Source: Leucocoprinus leucothites (lineage: Eukaryota; Basidiomycota; Agaricomycetes; Agaricales; Agaricaceae). Taken from it: a stretch of DNA of 64,000 bases. Below are positions 48,746-60,400 of this stretch, piece after piece; position 1 is the stretch's first letter, and every line of letters starts with the position of its first letter. Below the pieces are notes generated by a model, which saw only the letters and a list, made by a program, of their open reading frames with translations, was not told where the DNA came from and did no database searches. Both the position numbers and the translations under genes were made by a program. The stretch covers positions 1,116,001 through 1,180,000 of the forward strand of contig JAACJO010000013.1 of NCBI GenBank assembly GCA_013368445.1. Reading direction: 5' to 3'.

Positions 48746-49364
48746 CTCCTTGACCTCTTACCACCACCATCTATTCATTGGTGTGTCTTAAGACATCTAG
48801 TTTACACCATGTTCTACTCATATTACTATGGAAAAGCACAAATCTAAGTCTAACAAGCCTCCATATCAACTGACCAGTCTGCCAATGCTTCCACTGATAA
48901 GCTCAACATATCTGAGATGTCTGACATCACACATCTCCACCTATATGATGACCCCTGCAACATTTGTGAGTTCTCCACCCTCCCCTAGGCTGATGTTCTA
49001 TCACTTAGCCCCTCCTCCCAGCCTACTGCTGATGTTCCATTGCAGCTGGCTACTCCTCTCACAGCTAATATTCTATTGCTGTCCCTCAAGCCCTTCTCTG
49101 CCAGTGGACAGACTTTCTACCCAGTGAAGAACCCCCCTCCCCCAGCACTGCCATCTACTGTCTCCTCTAGGTCAACTGAGGAGTCTGTTGAGACTTGGGC
49201 TCTTGCTGGGCTCTATTTCTTCAGCCACTTTGTCAGCTCCACTCCCCTAGGCTGTCTTCCAGAGGCCACCACCACTGCACTTGTGCTGACACTTGTTGGG
49301 CTTGTTGCAGAGATCTACAATAGGGGCCAAGGTGAAATGGCCCTTACAAATGAGCAAATGGTCA
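48746..49364 (+). mobile_element. LINE C, 5' leader and start of ORF1 only
   Basis: Starts with the same leader (CCTTGACCTCTTACCACCACC) and an ORF1 beginning MEKHKSKSNK at 48829, then frameshifted pieces equivalent to the ORF1 N-terminal region (LNISEMSD, FSASGQTFYPV near 49095). It stops where the leader of copy D begins at about 49365. Confidence 0.65.
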
Positions 49365-51120
49365 TCCCTTCTTGTCCTCTTACTGCCACTATCTATTTGT
49401 TGGTGTGTCGCATTTAGAGTACATTACTACTGCAATTACTACTAGTGATATGGGTAAATCCAAATCCAAAGCTAAGCAGGCCATACACCAAACCACTGAG
49501 TCCACCAATACTTCTGATGATGAACTCAACCTTGCTGAGATGTCTGAGGATGAACATCTCGACCCCTACAACAACCCATGCAACATCCACAAGGCTGACC
49601 TTGAGTTGCCTCCTCACCCAGTGCCTGGTGACATTCTGTCCCTCATGCCTACTACTCAACCTCCGGTGGCTTTGAGCCTTGTAGGTCCCTCCACCACTGC
49701 TCCCAGTGGCTCCATTGCACCATGGGCTGGCCCCTCTGCTCCCTCTTCCATAAGACCTAACTTGGAGGAGGAGGCCATGGCTGCTTTTGAGGGTCTCCAT
49801 CGCTTTGGCAAATGGATGTCAAGGCTTGATCCCACTGCTGTCATGACCAACATGACCCATTGCTCATTTGCTCTCTACCTTGTTGGGAGCCTATGGGAGT
49901 TCAGGAAGAGGGGCTGGGAGGATACCCAGCTTATGTCAAGAACTGGGTTACTAAAGGATGGGGGATGGAGCCAATGTTCAAGACTGGGTGTCTAGGACAG
50001 AGGAGCAGAGATGACTGATCCAGTTGTTGAACATGGGAGCAGGTCTTGGCCTTAACTTATATGTTGTGCCACTACTGATGCTAACCCAGATTTCAGAAAT
50101 GGATAGAGATGGGAGGATGAGGAGAGAGTAGAGGTCAGACAAGGTAGTAACACATGATTTAGTCAATTATCAGACTGAGGAATACAGTACAAGTTTGACT
50201 ACTTATATATGAGGCAGCAGATAGGGTCAGATAGAAAGAAGCAGAGATATAGCAGAAAAAGGATAAGAGAATAATTAGCATCCAACATTTTGGAAAGGCT
50301 AGAAGATAATAATATCCAACATCAGAAGAAGACTAGAAATGACAAGAGGAATGAAACATGACATGATGTGAGAAAGTCCAAATACAACACACCAGAAGCC
50401 AAAGGGTAAAGAAGAAGAGTGGAGCAAATGGAGTGGAGCAAGCCAAAGCAATAGGACAGAAAAACAGTATGCATAACAGATTCTGAGTTAAGAAAGCAAA
50501 GGTAATACCAGCTGGGCCAGTCTGCAGGATCAGATTGTGACAGCTTACTCCAATACTGCGAGACTAGGGGTGGCCCATGGTCAACTCCTTTCTTTGCTCT
50601 GGGGGCTTTTCAACCAGCCCTAATCAACCACACAGTAACCACAAGTTGTCCCACAGATCCACTGACAAAGCGGGTCCATGTGACATCAGCATGGGTGACC
50701 CCAAGGTGCCCAAACAACCCCCCCCAGATTGTTGGCCCACTCCAGCCTGCTCCACCTTACCACCCAAGCAGGTGCCTTCTAAAGCATGTACTAGTGGCCC
50801 CCCTCAAGCTCAGGTTAGGTCTGATGGCCAAGCTTAGCAAGTGCCCACCAAAGCACCTCCCCCTCCTACCTTGGCCAAGAAGTCCTTCACCGAGGTGGCC
50901 CACCAACCTGCTGGGGTTGCATCACTGATCAAGTTGGTGCAGTCCTACCCTGATCTTGATCCTGATTGCATCACTGCAATGCATCAGGCTGCCTAAGCCG
51001 CTGCTCCCATCATCTGGAAGCTGCATATGACAACTGCAGGCCCAACCTGCCACCAACTGTTCCTTGACTTCACTGGGTTTATCTCTACCACAAGGCCATG
51101 CACCTACTTAACAACTCCCT
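49365..51120 (+). mobile_element. LINE D, 5' part with nested solo LTR
   Basis: Leader near CTTGTCCTCTTACTGCCAC, ORF1 starting MGKSKSKAKQAIHQ at 49450. ORF1 is split by a family-A solo LTR (49934-50542) and resumes after it (STDKAGPCDISMGDPK near 50665, matching LINE B SADSAGPHNIDMGSPR). It ends at a T-rich stretch (51120) which is the 3' tail of the minus-strand LINE E. Confidence 0.72.
49934..50542 (-). mobile_element. Solo LTR, family A copy 3 (TSD GCTTA)
   Basis: 609 bp, TGTCAAGAACTGGG...GATTGTGACA, flanked by GCTTA at 49929-49933 and 50543-50547, inside ORF1 of LINE D. Contains ATTATCAGACTGAGGAAT at about 50168 next to a TATATAAG box on the minus strand (about 50200). Confidence 0.93.
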
Positions 51121-51491
51121 CTTTTTTTCTTTTTTTCTTTCTTTTTTTTTATTTAAAAAAATCAATGAATTTATATAGCAGTGCTTGATTGCAGTCTGCT
51201 TTCAACTAAATAATACAAACAGACAGTACACTATGGCAAGCTGGGGTACACAAAGTGGTCAAAGACCACTTAAGACAAAGACTATATATGATTAGTCTAG
51301 TGAAATAGAGAAGACTCAAGAGAGAGACTATAGAACAAGGTATTACATGCAGAGGTTGGACTCATAGGAAAAGAAAAGAGAAGAGATAAAAGAATAAAGT
51401 TCACCTTCATTTGGATCAGCAGGCACATGGGCTTGAAGTGGCAGTGGATGCATGTTATGATTGGTGAAGGCAAAAGCAGCTGAGTTCTTTT

Positions 51492-54400
51492 TCAAGAACT
51501 TGACGAGGAACTCATATTGAGGGGAAGTGCATTGCACTCATTGAGTGCAAATGGGATGAAGTGGACAATAGCAAAGAATATGATGTTGCATTTCCAAGTG
51601 GTGACCACAGCAACAGGATTTGGGCTTGAGGGGGAAGAACCTCTTGCAAAGGCTCCAATGGGAGTGTGATTAAGGACAGTGTGAGTCATGTGAGTGCATA
51701 GTGAAGGTGACTTGTTTGCTAGAGGAAGCCAGGTGCCTCCCTTGATGTAAGTGAGAATAAGGAACTTATGATTCTTTTTCCAAAGAAGGAGATCATTGCT
51801 GCAGTACTTTTTCTTCCAGAATGTAGACTCCCAGGATTTTTGGCAGTTGTTGGTGGCTTTGCATCGCAAGAAGTCAAGAGTGGCACCTGTATGGGGAGGG
51901 GCATGGATGTGTGTGGTGGTGATGTCATTGTGGACTTTAAGATGAGGCTTCCAATGCCACTTGGATGGGATGTCCCAGAAGTTGATAGATTAGGATGGTT
52001 TAGCTGTGAGCCAGTCAAATAGAATTTGGCAAACATGGATGGAGAGCAATTGACTTGAGTGAATAGAGGGGTCAACTGCCAGCTTGGCTGCTGGAAGACA
52101 GTTGGTGATGAGGATGATTTTGTCACACTGGAGGGAGATGGCTTTTGCAATGCCAATGCAAATAGAGTAGAGTTCAGCATCTGTTGAGGATGCCCAGCCA
52201 CTTGCTTGTTTTGCATGGGACACTTATTGTCCACTGTGATATAGATGTGCTGCCAAAACTGCCTGAAGGGAACCTACAAGAGGAACAGAGGCATCAGTAA
52301 CAACTGATATACAATTACGATCAGAGGAAGAAGAAGAGAAAACAGAGTCAAGAGACAATACATGTTTGTACATTTTGTGTTTATCTGTCCAATTGCAAGG
52401 ATGAAAATGAATCAAATCAGAGAAAATATCCATAAGGCAAGAACCAGGCTTGGATTCAGGGGCAAATGGAGAAAAGGAATCAGAAAGATGAGAGAGAGAA
52501 CTATCTACATCAATAAGAGGGCCTTTTAATTTAGCTTTTTTGGCCGGAGTTAGAAGGTGAAGTGATTGGGGATGAGGGGAGGAATTAAGGGAGAAACAAT
52601 CAGAAAGAAGGGAACATAACACATGATTAGAAGGTAAAGTAGAAACACCATACAATGAATGAATAGCTAATTTATGAAGATGGAGGTGAATGGGAATAAG
52701 TCCTGCAATACTTTCAGTGCCACCAGAAGGAGAAGTGCGAAAAGCACCTTTGATCCAAAGAGCTGCATGCCTTTGCATAGAAGATTGGGACTTGAGAAGT
52801 GCCTTATTGCAAGCGCCCTCAAAGTACCATAGATAAAAGCCATACATAGTCACAGGGACAATGCATGACCTATACAGAAGTTGTTTTTGAAGAGGAAGGA
52901 GGCCTCAGGTGGAGTTTCCTAGCATGCCCATGGCTTTTACCTTTGATAGTGCTTTGGTTGAGTAGTACTGGACATGCTCTTGAAATGAGAGTTGCCGATT
53001 GAAGTAGAAGCCAAGGTATCTCTAGAAGGGTTTTGGAGAGAGGATGGGACCACTGAGGTCAGATAAGTCAAGTGGGGGGTTTGAATTGTTGTGTTGGTAA
53101 GAGAAGTGGAAGACCTCGGATTTTTTGTGTTCCATGACTAATCTGAGGTCATTGCAAATGGAAGTGATGATGGAGTAAGCTGCTTTAAGAGAAGAAATGG
53201 TATCAGTATAGTTCTTTGCTTGTGAAATACAAAGCCCATCATCCACAAATGAGAGAGGGGAAGAGGGAATGGATTGGAGACAGGCACATTGGTCGAACAT
53301 GAACATGAGAGGCACTAAATAGAGCACTGAAAGAATGGGGGATAGAGCTGAACCTTGCCCTATGCCAACATCTGTGTCATGGGCATCAGACAAGAAAGTA
53401 TTCCACATGAACTGCATGAAGTGGCCTATGAGGTAGTGTGAGAAGAAATTTACGAGTTGAGGGGCGAACCCCTGGTGCCATAGGATGTCAGTGAGAATAT
53501 TGTGATTTAATGAAGGGAAGAATTGTGTGATATCAAAGGTGCAAACACTTGTAATCATACCTTTGGCCCAACCAGCCTGAATGATGTGGGTGAGGAAGAC
53601 TCCTGCATCTTCAGTAGAGTGCTGAATAACTCCTCCCATTTGGTTTGGATGGAGAGCTCCAGTCAAGACTGCCTCAAATTGCATGCAGTGAGTGATCATC
53701 TTCTCAATGAGTTTTCCTAAAGTATTTAGTAGGACAATGGGTTGAAACACTTTAGGAGTGTCATAGGCCAGTTTATTCAGCTTGGGAATGATGATAGAGA
53801 CCGAGTCTTTGAAGTGACTTGGCCAATGAAAAAGACATACACAATTGTTGGCAATGAGAATGATGTTCTTGAGGCAGTCATTATGGGCAGCTATAGACTT
53901 CAAATGTCTCCAGGAGATATGATCAGGTTCAGGCACTGAAGAGTTAGCACAAGACAGGAGAGATTTGGTGAGTTCAAGAGCAGAGAAGTCAGCCCAGGAA
54001 CAGGTAGGGGTAGCTTTCATTTCATTAAGAATGTGAGGGCTTACTGGTCGGCCTGATGCAGATTTGTATGATGAATGGAGGGCATTCCATAAGTCTGGAA
54101 GGTCATTGCAAGGGTGTCCTTGATATCAGATTCCCTCAATGGCAGGTAGTTTTCACTGCTTGACCCAATCCATAAGGTCCTGAGGTCATTTTTTGGTTGA
54201 GGCAATTTTGTGGATACACTCATCAAAAAAGGAATGTTTGGTGGCTCAAGTAGCTGCCCTAAATGCTTGCCAGTCTTTCCAATCTTTGGTTCTTCTATAG
54301 GAAAGTAAAGTCTCAGAACAGTGAGGAGTCCACTATTCTTTTGACTGGTTAGTAATCCATACAGTTTTAGAGTTTGTATTCCAAGAATCATTAAATATAT

Positions 54401-55295
54401 GAGAAATGGAGTTGGAAATGGAGTCCAGGCAAGAAGTGGAATGAATATTCAAGCAATCAAGAGCCACCAGATGCTCTGAGACCTGAGAAATAAAGGCAGT
54501 CTCTTCATCACTATCCTTGGGCAGTACATGCTTTCTGTAATTAATATTATCTGGGCAGATAGGGAGATCAATGAGGAGAGGTGCATGATCCAAAGGAAGC
54601 CTCAAATTTGCATCAATAACATGAGTGGTGGAGTCGTTAGCACAAAAAATGAGATCGATAACTGAATTGTCATGTCCTTCAATAGAAGAGAAATGGGTGG
54701 GAGAGACCATAGTTGGCATGGACCTTGTGAGATTGAAACTATCCACTAACTCCATTAGAGTTATAGTGGATCAGGGGAGATGGGAAGTGAGAGGATCCCA
54801 CTCTGGAGAACAACAATTGAAGTCACCTCCCATATATACAATGTTGGGAATGTTGATGAAATTTGTTGAGAGGAAGGTAATCGCCAAAGATGACAAATCA
54901 GAATATATGTGAAGGAAATGGATATAATTACCCTGATCAAAGAGTCCAAGAATTTGGATATCTCGGTGGTTAATCCAATCCTGTCGAAGGATAGGTCTCA
55001 TACAAAGAAGACATCTGTGAACATAAGTTAAAGTACAGGGTTGGAGATTATTGGACTTGGTAGGGTGAACTATACACAGCCACTCAAGGTGAATAGGGGC
55101 ACCTATGACATCATCCCCTTCAGGGTTTGTTGTAGAGGGTGCCTTGTAAATGTGATTCCATGGAGGTTCCTGTAGAAAAATAATGTTGAAGTCCAGCTTT
55201 TTGGACTCAAGAATAGTATCAACAAGGGCATAGGATCATCCCACATTTTGCAAATAGATATGAACAGAAGAAATAATGATGTTCTTACCAGGCAT
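51492..55295 (-). pseudogene. LINE E ORF2 (APE endonuclease, RT, RNase H)
   Basis: One frame of about 1,267 codons with nonsense codons but no frameshift. Read leftward: MPGKNIIISSVHIYLQ, FLQEPPWNH, YMGGDFNCCSPEWDP, SSIEGHDNSVIDLIFC (APE endonuclease); LLNTLGKLIEKMITH, TFDITQFFPSLNHNI, GQGSALSPILSVLYL, SFVDDGLCIS (intact catalytic FVDD, about 53240); RNase H with CISVVTDASVPL (about 52300) and DAELYSICIGIAKAI, but LITNCLPAAK where the third catalytic aspartate is expected. C-terminal HTPIGAFARGSS region. Better preserved than L2. Confidence 0.88.
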
Positions 55296-55336
55296 ATTTA
55301 AATAGCAACTCCACCACTGGAGCGATTGGTGTTAGT

Positions 55337-55882
55337 TGTCAAGATTTGCGAAATACCGGCGCTTACTAAGCGCACGAAAGTTATGGAGAGGTCAGTCGTT
55401 GGCTTCAGCATATGTGCTGCGCCCTTCCAATATTGCATTGACTGATTTGGTCTACGAGGAAGATGACAGACAGTGCAAATTGGAATTTAACACTGAAGGA
55501 ATAATGGACAGAGAATTCAGAGTGGAATCTTAGTTGATATTCAGAATGAATAATACATGAGCTAGTAGCGACATATTTAAGATAATGTGAAATTGGACAA
55601 ATAACATGTAAATATCATGAAGCTCACAATGCAATGATAAATGAATAAACAGATAAACAAAAAGTAAATAGACAACAACAAACTCAACGTGATGGAGAAC
55701 GATAAACATAAATGGAATGGCAGAAACAAATATGAGTGCAAATGAAAGGAGGATAGAATGATGAGTGGAGACAGGCTACAAAATATTTATAGAAATGATT
55801 GATAATGAAAAATTGCGGGAATCAGAAATCAAAAAAATAGTTGGAGATCAAATCGGATCAGTCGCGATCACAGATCGTGACA
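55337..55882 (-). repeat. 3' LTR of chromovirus C
   Basis: 546 bp. Compared with the other LTR, differences are mostly CG versus CA or TG, in both directions (for example TGCGAAATACC here, TGCAAAATACC there). Confidence 0.93.
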
Positions 55883-55895
55883 GTATTCCCCCTTT
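55883..55895 (-). other. Polypurine tract of chromovirus C
   Basis: The sense strand reads AAAGGGGGAATAC directly before the 3' LTR. Confidence 0.65.
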
Positions 55896-55962
55896 AGGAC
55901 CAAGCCCTCAAGGACTTACTGATCCTTGATCCCTTATCAAGATCATCTTGCCTCCTACCACC

Positions 55963-57167
55963 ATGGCTCCCCACTCCTCAAAGAAAACCCCTGACCTAAG
56001 TGCAATGACCAATGATGAACTCATGGCCGAGATTCAACGTCAGAACACCAAACAGGAGCAAATGTACAGCCAGCAATGGCTGTAGTGTTGGGAATGACGA
56101 TGAGTCAACCCAGCAACAGTGCAACAATGAATCCAGCTTCTACTGCGACACGAAGGACCACTAGATCGCAACAGATAGTCCGAAGCGATGATGATGATGA
56201 TGATGAAGAGGAAGAGTCACAGATATCGTCGAAGGGTAAGGGGAGAGCACCAACAAGGGCATCAACGTTGGGAACATGCGAAGTAATGGATCATGTATCC
56301 ATTCCTGTTGCAATGTCGAGTAGGGCTTTGTCAAGCTTCGCTTGGAAGAAGAATGGTGCCCATCAGCAGAACCCAACTGATGGGCTACCTTACCAAAAGA
56401 GTTATGTGACGTGTTCGCAATGCGTCGCTGGGCAGCAGGAGTGTAAGTCGCAGTGTGGATTAGGGAAATGTACATATTGTGCACAAGCAAAGAAGGGGTG
56501 TTACAATCCGCAGGATGATCCGAAGAAGGAGGGCTCTAGTCAAGGAGTGAGCTTGTCGCCAATCAGAATGACAGCATCAAAAAAACGAAAAATAATGGCG
56601 CCTCCCATGAGTCAACCATCGCTATCAAGCTCCGGTGATTGGGGATTGAGTTTCACACCACCTCCGTCCACTCAACCGTCGTCCTCTTCGCAGTGGAATC
56701 TGCCTGAAATCCCGCCCACTGTGGATGATGATACATTTGGAGCAATAGAGATCAGGTCACCCGCGATTGTCGCTGAACAGGACACTAGGATGGTGGTAAG
56801 TTTGTTCGCAGATATGTAATGCAACATTACTAAAATTGCAATGAAGTCTCCTCAGCCCCTTCCACCCCAACTATTGCGGGCTCCCAGTCATTCCCCAAGT
56901 CTTTCGCAAGAAGTCGCACAATTATCATCAGCAGTGGACAATCTGGAGATCATGACGAGGGAAAATATGCAGGCGCAACTTCAGAATCAGGTTATGTTGC
57001 AACAGCAGGTTAGCGCATTGGATGAGCAGGTGTCGGCATCGAGGGAGACTACGAGGGTATTACAGGTGCATGGAAGGACACTTGAGAGGCTCGTGGCAAT
57101 CGAGGAGGCGAAGCTAGCGATGGCACAGGGATCGAAGGATGGTGCAGGACATGGGTATCAGAAATGA
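55963..57167 (+). CDS. Antisense gene in chromovirus C: Zn2Cys6-like cluster plus coiled coil
   Basis: Runs against gag-pol, between pol and the 3' LTR. Exons 55963-56063, 56114-56795 and 56847-57167 join in phase to 367 residues; the ATG has a strong context (CCACCATGG), introns are 50 and 51 nt, and the second has a clear GTAAGT donor. No stop interrupts any exon. Order: MTNDELMAEIQRQNTKQEQ helix, acidic run (DDDDDDEEEE, about 58-67), basic GKGRAP, then cysteines spaced C-x2-C-x6-C-x8-C-x2-C-x6-C (about 138-170; 56409-56502), the exact fungal Zn2Cys6 pattern with one extra cysteine in the loop. The Ser/Pro-rich middle precedes a C-terminal coiled coil (ENMQAQLQNQVMLQQQ, about 290-345). Basic residues of a classical cluster are few. 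A regulator or chromatin-binding accessory protein is plausible; function unknown. The first intron is the least certain part. Confidence 0.7.
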
Positions 57168-57466
57168 GGGAAGGAGGGAGTAGAAAGGGAAAGGATTATA
57201 AAGAAAGGACTATGAAGATTGCTGTCATCGTTGTTGTCTCTGCTTTTAATGAAGAATAATTGTATACTACTTGAATGTTTTTCTTTTGGTTTTTCTTGTT
57301 TTGTAATAAATGATATCTTGATGGAATGAAGTGAGTATGGTGTGAAAGAAAAGGAAAGCGAAAATGAGATGTTAAGGACTGGAATATCGACTTGGAATGA
57401 AAAGGAATGTTGCAAAAAACATGTGAAAGAATGTCTGTAAAAGATTGAAAATGATAGTGAGTAGTT

Positions 57467-60400
57467 TTAAAGTGAAGAGAGAGGTCCAGGTTTATCGGGG
57501 TACATGCGGTGGAAGTCGGAAACTAGGTCTATGGCATGTTCGAGCTCTGTTGCAGGTAACCATGACTCTGCTTCATCCGTATCTTCGTAACCAAGCCATA
57601 CTACTTTGTAAAGGAGTTTACAAGCGCGTCGATGTCAATCGATCTTTGAATCAACAATGCAATCAACTTCGTATTCTGGTTCTCCATCAACCTCCACTGC
57701 AGATGGTGGTGATGCAACGCAATTTGGAATGGAGCTAGGGGTGAAAGGTTCGAGCATGGAAACATGGAATACAGGATGAACAGCATGCATAGAGTCAGGA
57801 AGTCGAAGAGTAAAAGAATGTGAACCTGGTTGGGAAATAATTTTGTAGGGTCCAAGGTATTTTTCAGAGAGTTTCTTTGAAGGTCTCATCATGCAGAAGT
57901 ACTGCGCTTTGACAAAGACCTTATCACCAATCTTAAATGCAGGTGCAACAAGATGGCAATCATCAGCATTGGCCTGATAGCGATGCTGGGCATGAGCAAT
58001 TTCTGACTTGAGAGTCGAATGTAGTTTGTCTAAATCCACAGCGAAGTCGCGAGCACGAGCTGATGCAAGATCCCTCTCAGGGTGAACTGTGATATTAGGG
58101 TGGTAACCTTTATTAGCGAAGAACAGAGAGATACCAGTGGTAGCGGAAGGAGAATTATTGAAAGTGAACTCAGCTATAGGTAATAGGTCAGACCAATTAC
58201 TCTGTTGGTAGTTGCAATAAATGTGCAAGTACTGTTCAAGAGTTTGGTTAGTTTGTTCAGTCTGACCATCACCTTCAGGATGATAACCCAACATGAAGTG
58301 TAACTTCATGTCCAAAGCTTCTCCTAGCAATTGGAAAAAGTGCGAAACAAATTCCGAACCACGATCAGAGGTAACATTAGCAGGGATACCATGTTTGGAG
58401 AAGACATGAATGACAAAGAGTTTAGCAAGTTCTGTGGAAGTAATAGTATTGTGAGTTGGAATGAAAATCGCTTGTTTGGTTAGCCTATCCACAATGACCA
58501 GAATTGAGTCAAACCCTGAGGACTTTGGAAGTTTTTTGATGAAATCCATAGAAATTGAATCCCAAGGTTGCAATGGTATGGGAAGTTACTTGAGAGTTCC
58601 ATAGGGACGATGGCATTGAGCTTTCGATCTTGAACAGGTAACACAACCTTTGCAGTAATCCTTGACAAAGTCACAGATATTTGGCCATGTATACTCATGG
58701 CAAACAAGTTCTAGAGTTTTGTTTTGACCAAAATGGCCAGTGAGTGCATGGTCGTGATAGTACTACAAAATGCGCAAACAAAGATCATTAGTATTGGGAA
58801 CATAGATTCTACCATCAAGTAACAAGAAACCCTCGGAGTCTTTGGACCAGCGACCATCTGGATGAGCGAAATGATTGGAAACAGAATCATCAGTGGAAAT
58901 AGCAGAAAGAATGTCTGTGCGAAGTTGTGAAATGTCCATAATAAAACCAGCATGCAGCGCAGGCATATAAAGATACAAAGCACAAATAGAAGTAGAAAGT
59001 TGTTTGTTAGTAAAGACAGGTCGGAAATTGTGAGGATTAACTGTGGCATAGCCATTATTCCCCCCTTTTGGGTAGACATCCCAACATCTAGTTAGGGCAT
59101 CTGGTTTTGTTCCAAGCTTACCAGGTCTAAATCAAATAACAAGGTTAAACTGCGATAAGAACTTGGACCATCTGGCCTGTCTGCGCATTAGTATCTTTGT
59201 GGTAGAGAAATACTCAAGGTTCCTATGATCGGTGACCACATCAATAGGAAGCACAGTGCCTTCGAGATAATGGCGCCAGATTCGGAATGCTTCAAAAATT
59301 GCAAGCAGTTCCTTGTCGTGGGTGTTGTAGTTAAGCTTGGATGTGGAAAATGTACAGGAATGGAAAGCAATAGGGTGAATATCTCCATCAGGAGCGATGA
59401 TAGAGAGTATAGCTACCAGGGCATAGTCAGAGGCATCGGTTTCCACAATAATTTGTGTATCAGGAATCCAATGGGTAAGAACTGGTGCATGCATAAAGGC
59501 CTCCTTGAGGGAGTTAAAAGAATTACAAGCTTTTTCGTTGAAATTCCACTGTATGTGTTTTTGCATGAGGCGAGTTAGTGGTACAACAATATCAGAATAA
59601 CCATAAATGAAATGATGATAGAAGTTCGCGAAACCAAGGAAGGATTGTATGTCCTTGACCTTCTTCGGTTCGGGCCAGTCCTGGATAGTTTTTTATTTTA
59701 CCTTTTCTTCTGACATTTTCAGACTGTCTGGAGAAAGAATGTAGCCAAGGTATTCGACTGTGTCAGTATGGAACTCGTATTTATCAGTGTGAGCATAAAG
59801 GCCATTTTGGCGCAACCTTTTAAGGACTTCGCAAACGTGTTTGTGATGCGAATTAATGTCCTCCGAATATTTGAGAATATCATCAAGATAAACAGTTACG
59901 CACATATCAAGAAGATCCTTGAAAATGTCGTTCATGAATCACTGGAAGGCAGCAGGAGCGTTGGTGAGACCAAAAGGCATCACAAGCCACTCGAATGAAC
60001 CATAGCAAGTGCGGAATGCAGTTTTCCACTCATCGCCTTCAGCAATACAAACCAAATGATAAGCATGTCGGAGATCAATCTTGGTATAGATACCAGCCTT
60101 TCGTGGAGAGTCCAGCAAGTCAGAAATGAGCAGTAGTGGGTAGCAATCTTTCCTAGTGATCCGGTTAAGACCACAGAAATCAACACAGAGTTGAAGAGAG
60201 CCATCTTTCTTTTTGACGAAGAGAACAGGAGCACCATGAGGAGAATTAGAAGGTTGAATAAAGCCAATGGAAAGATTTTTGTCAATGAATTCTTGGAGTG
60301 CAGCAAGCTCAACCTGCAAAAGGGAATAAATCATTCTGACAGGAGGAGAAGCGCCTTCCTTGAGATTAATGCACAAGTCATAAGGTCGGTGAGGTGGAAG

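Noticed and set aside
56064..56113. Alternative reading of the antisense gene starting at ATG 56076, or with a 32-nt intron
   Set aside because: The start at 55963 has a stronger ATG context and a 50-nt intron joins it in phase, while 32 nt is too short for a normal intron. Kept as the less certain junction.
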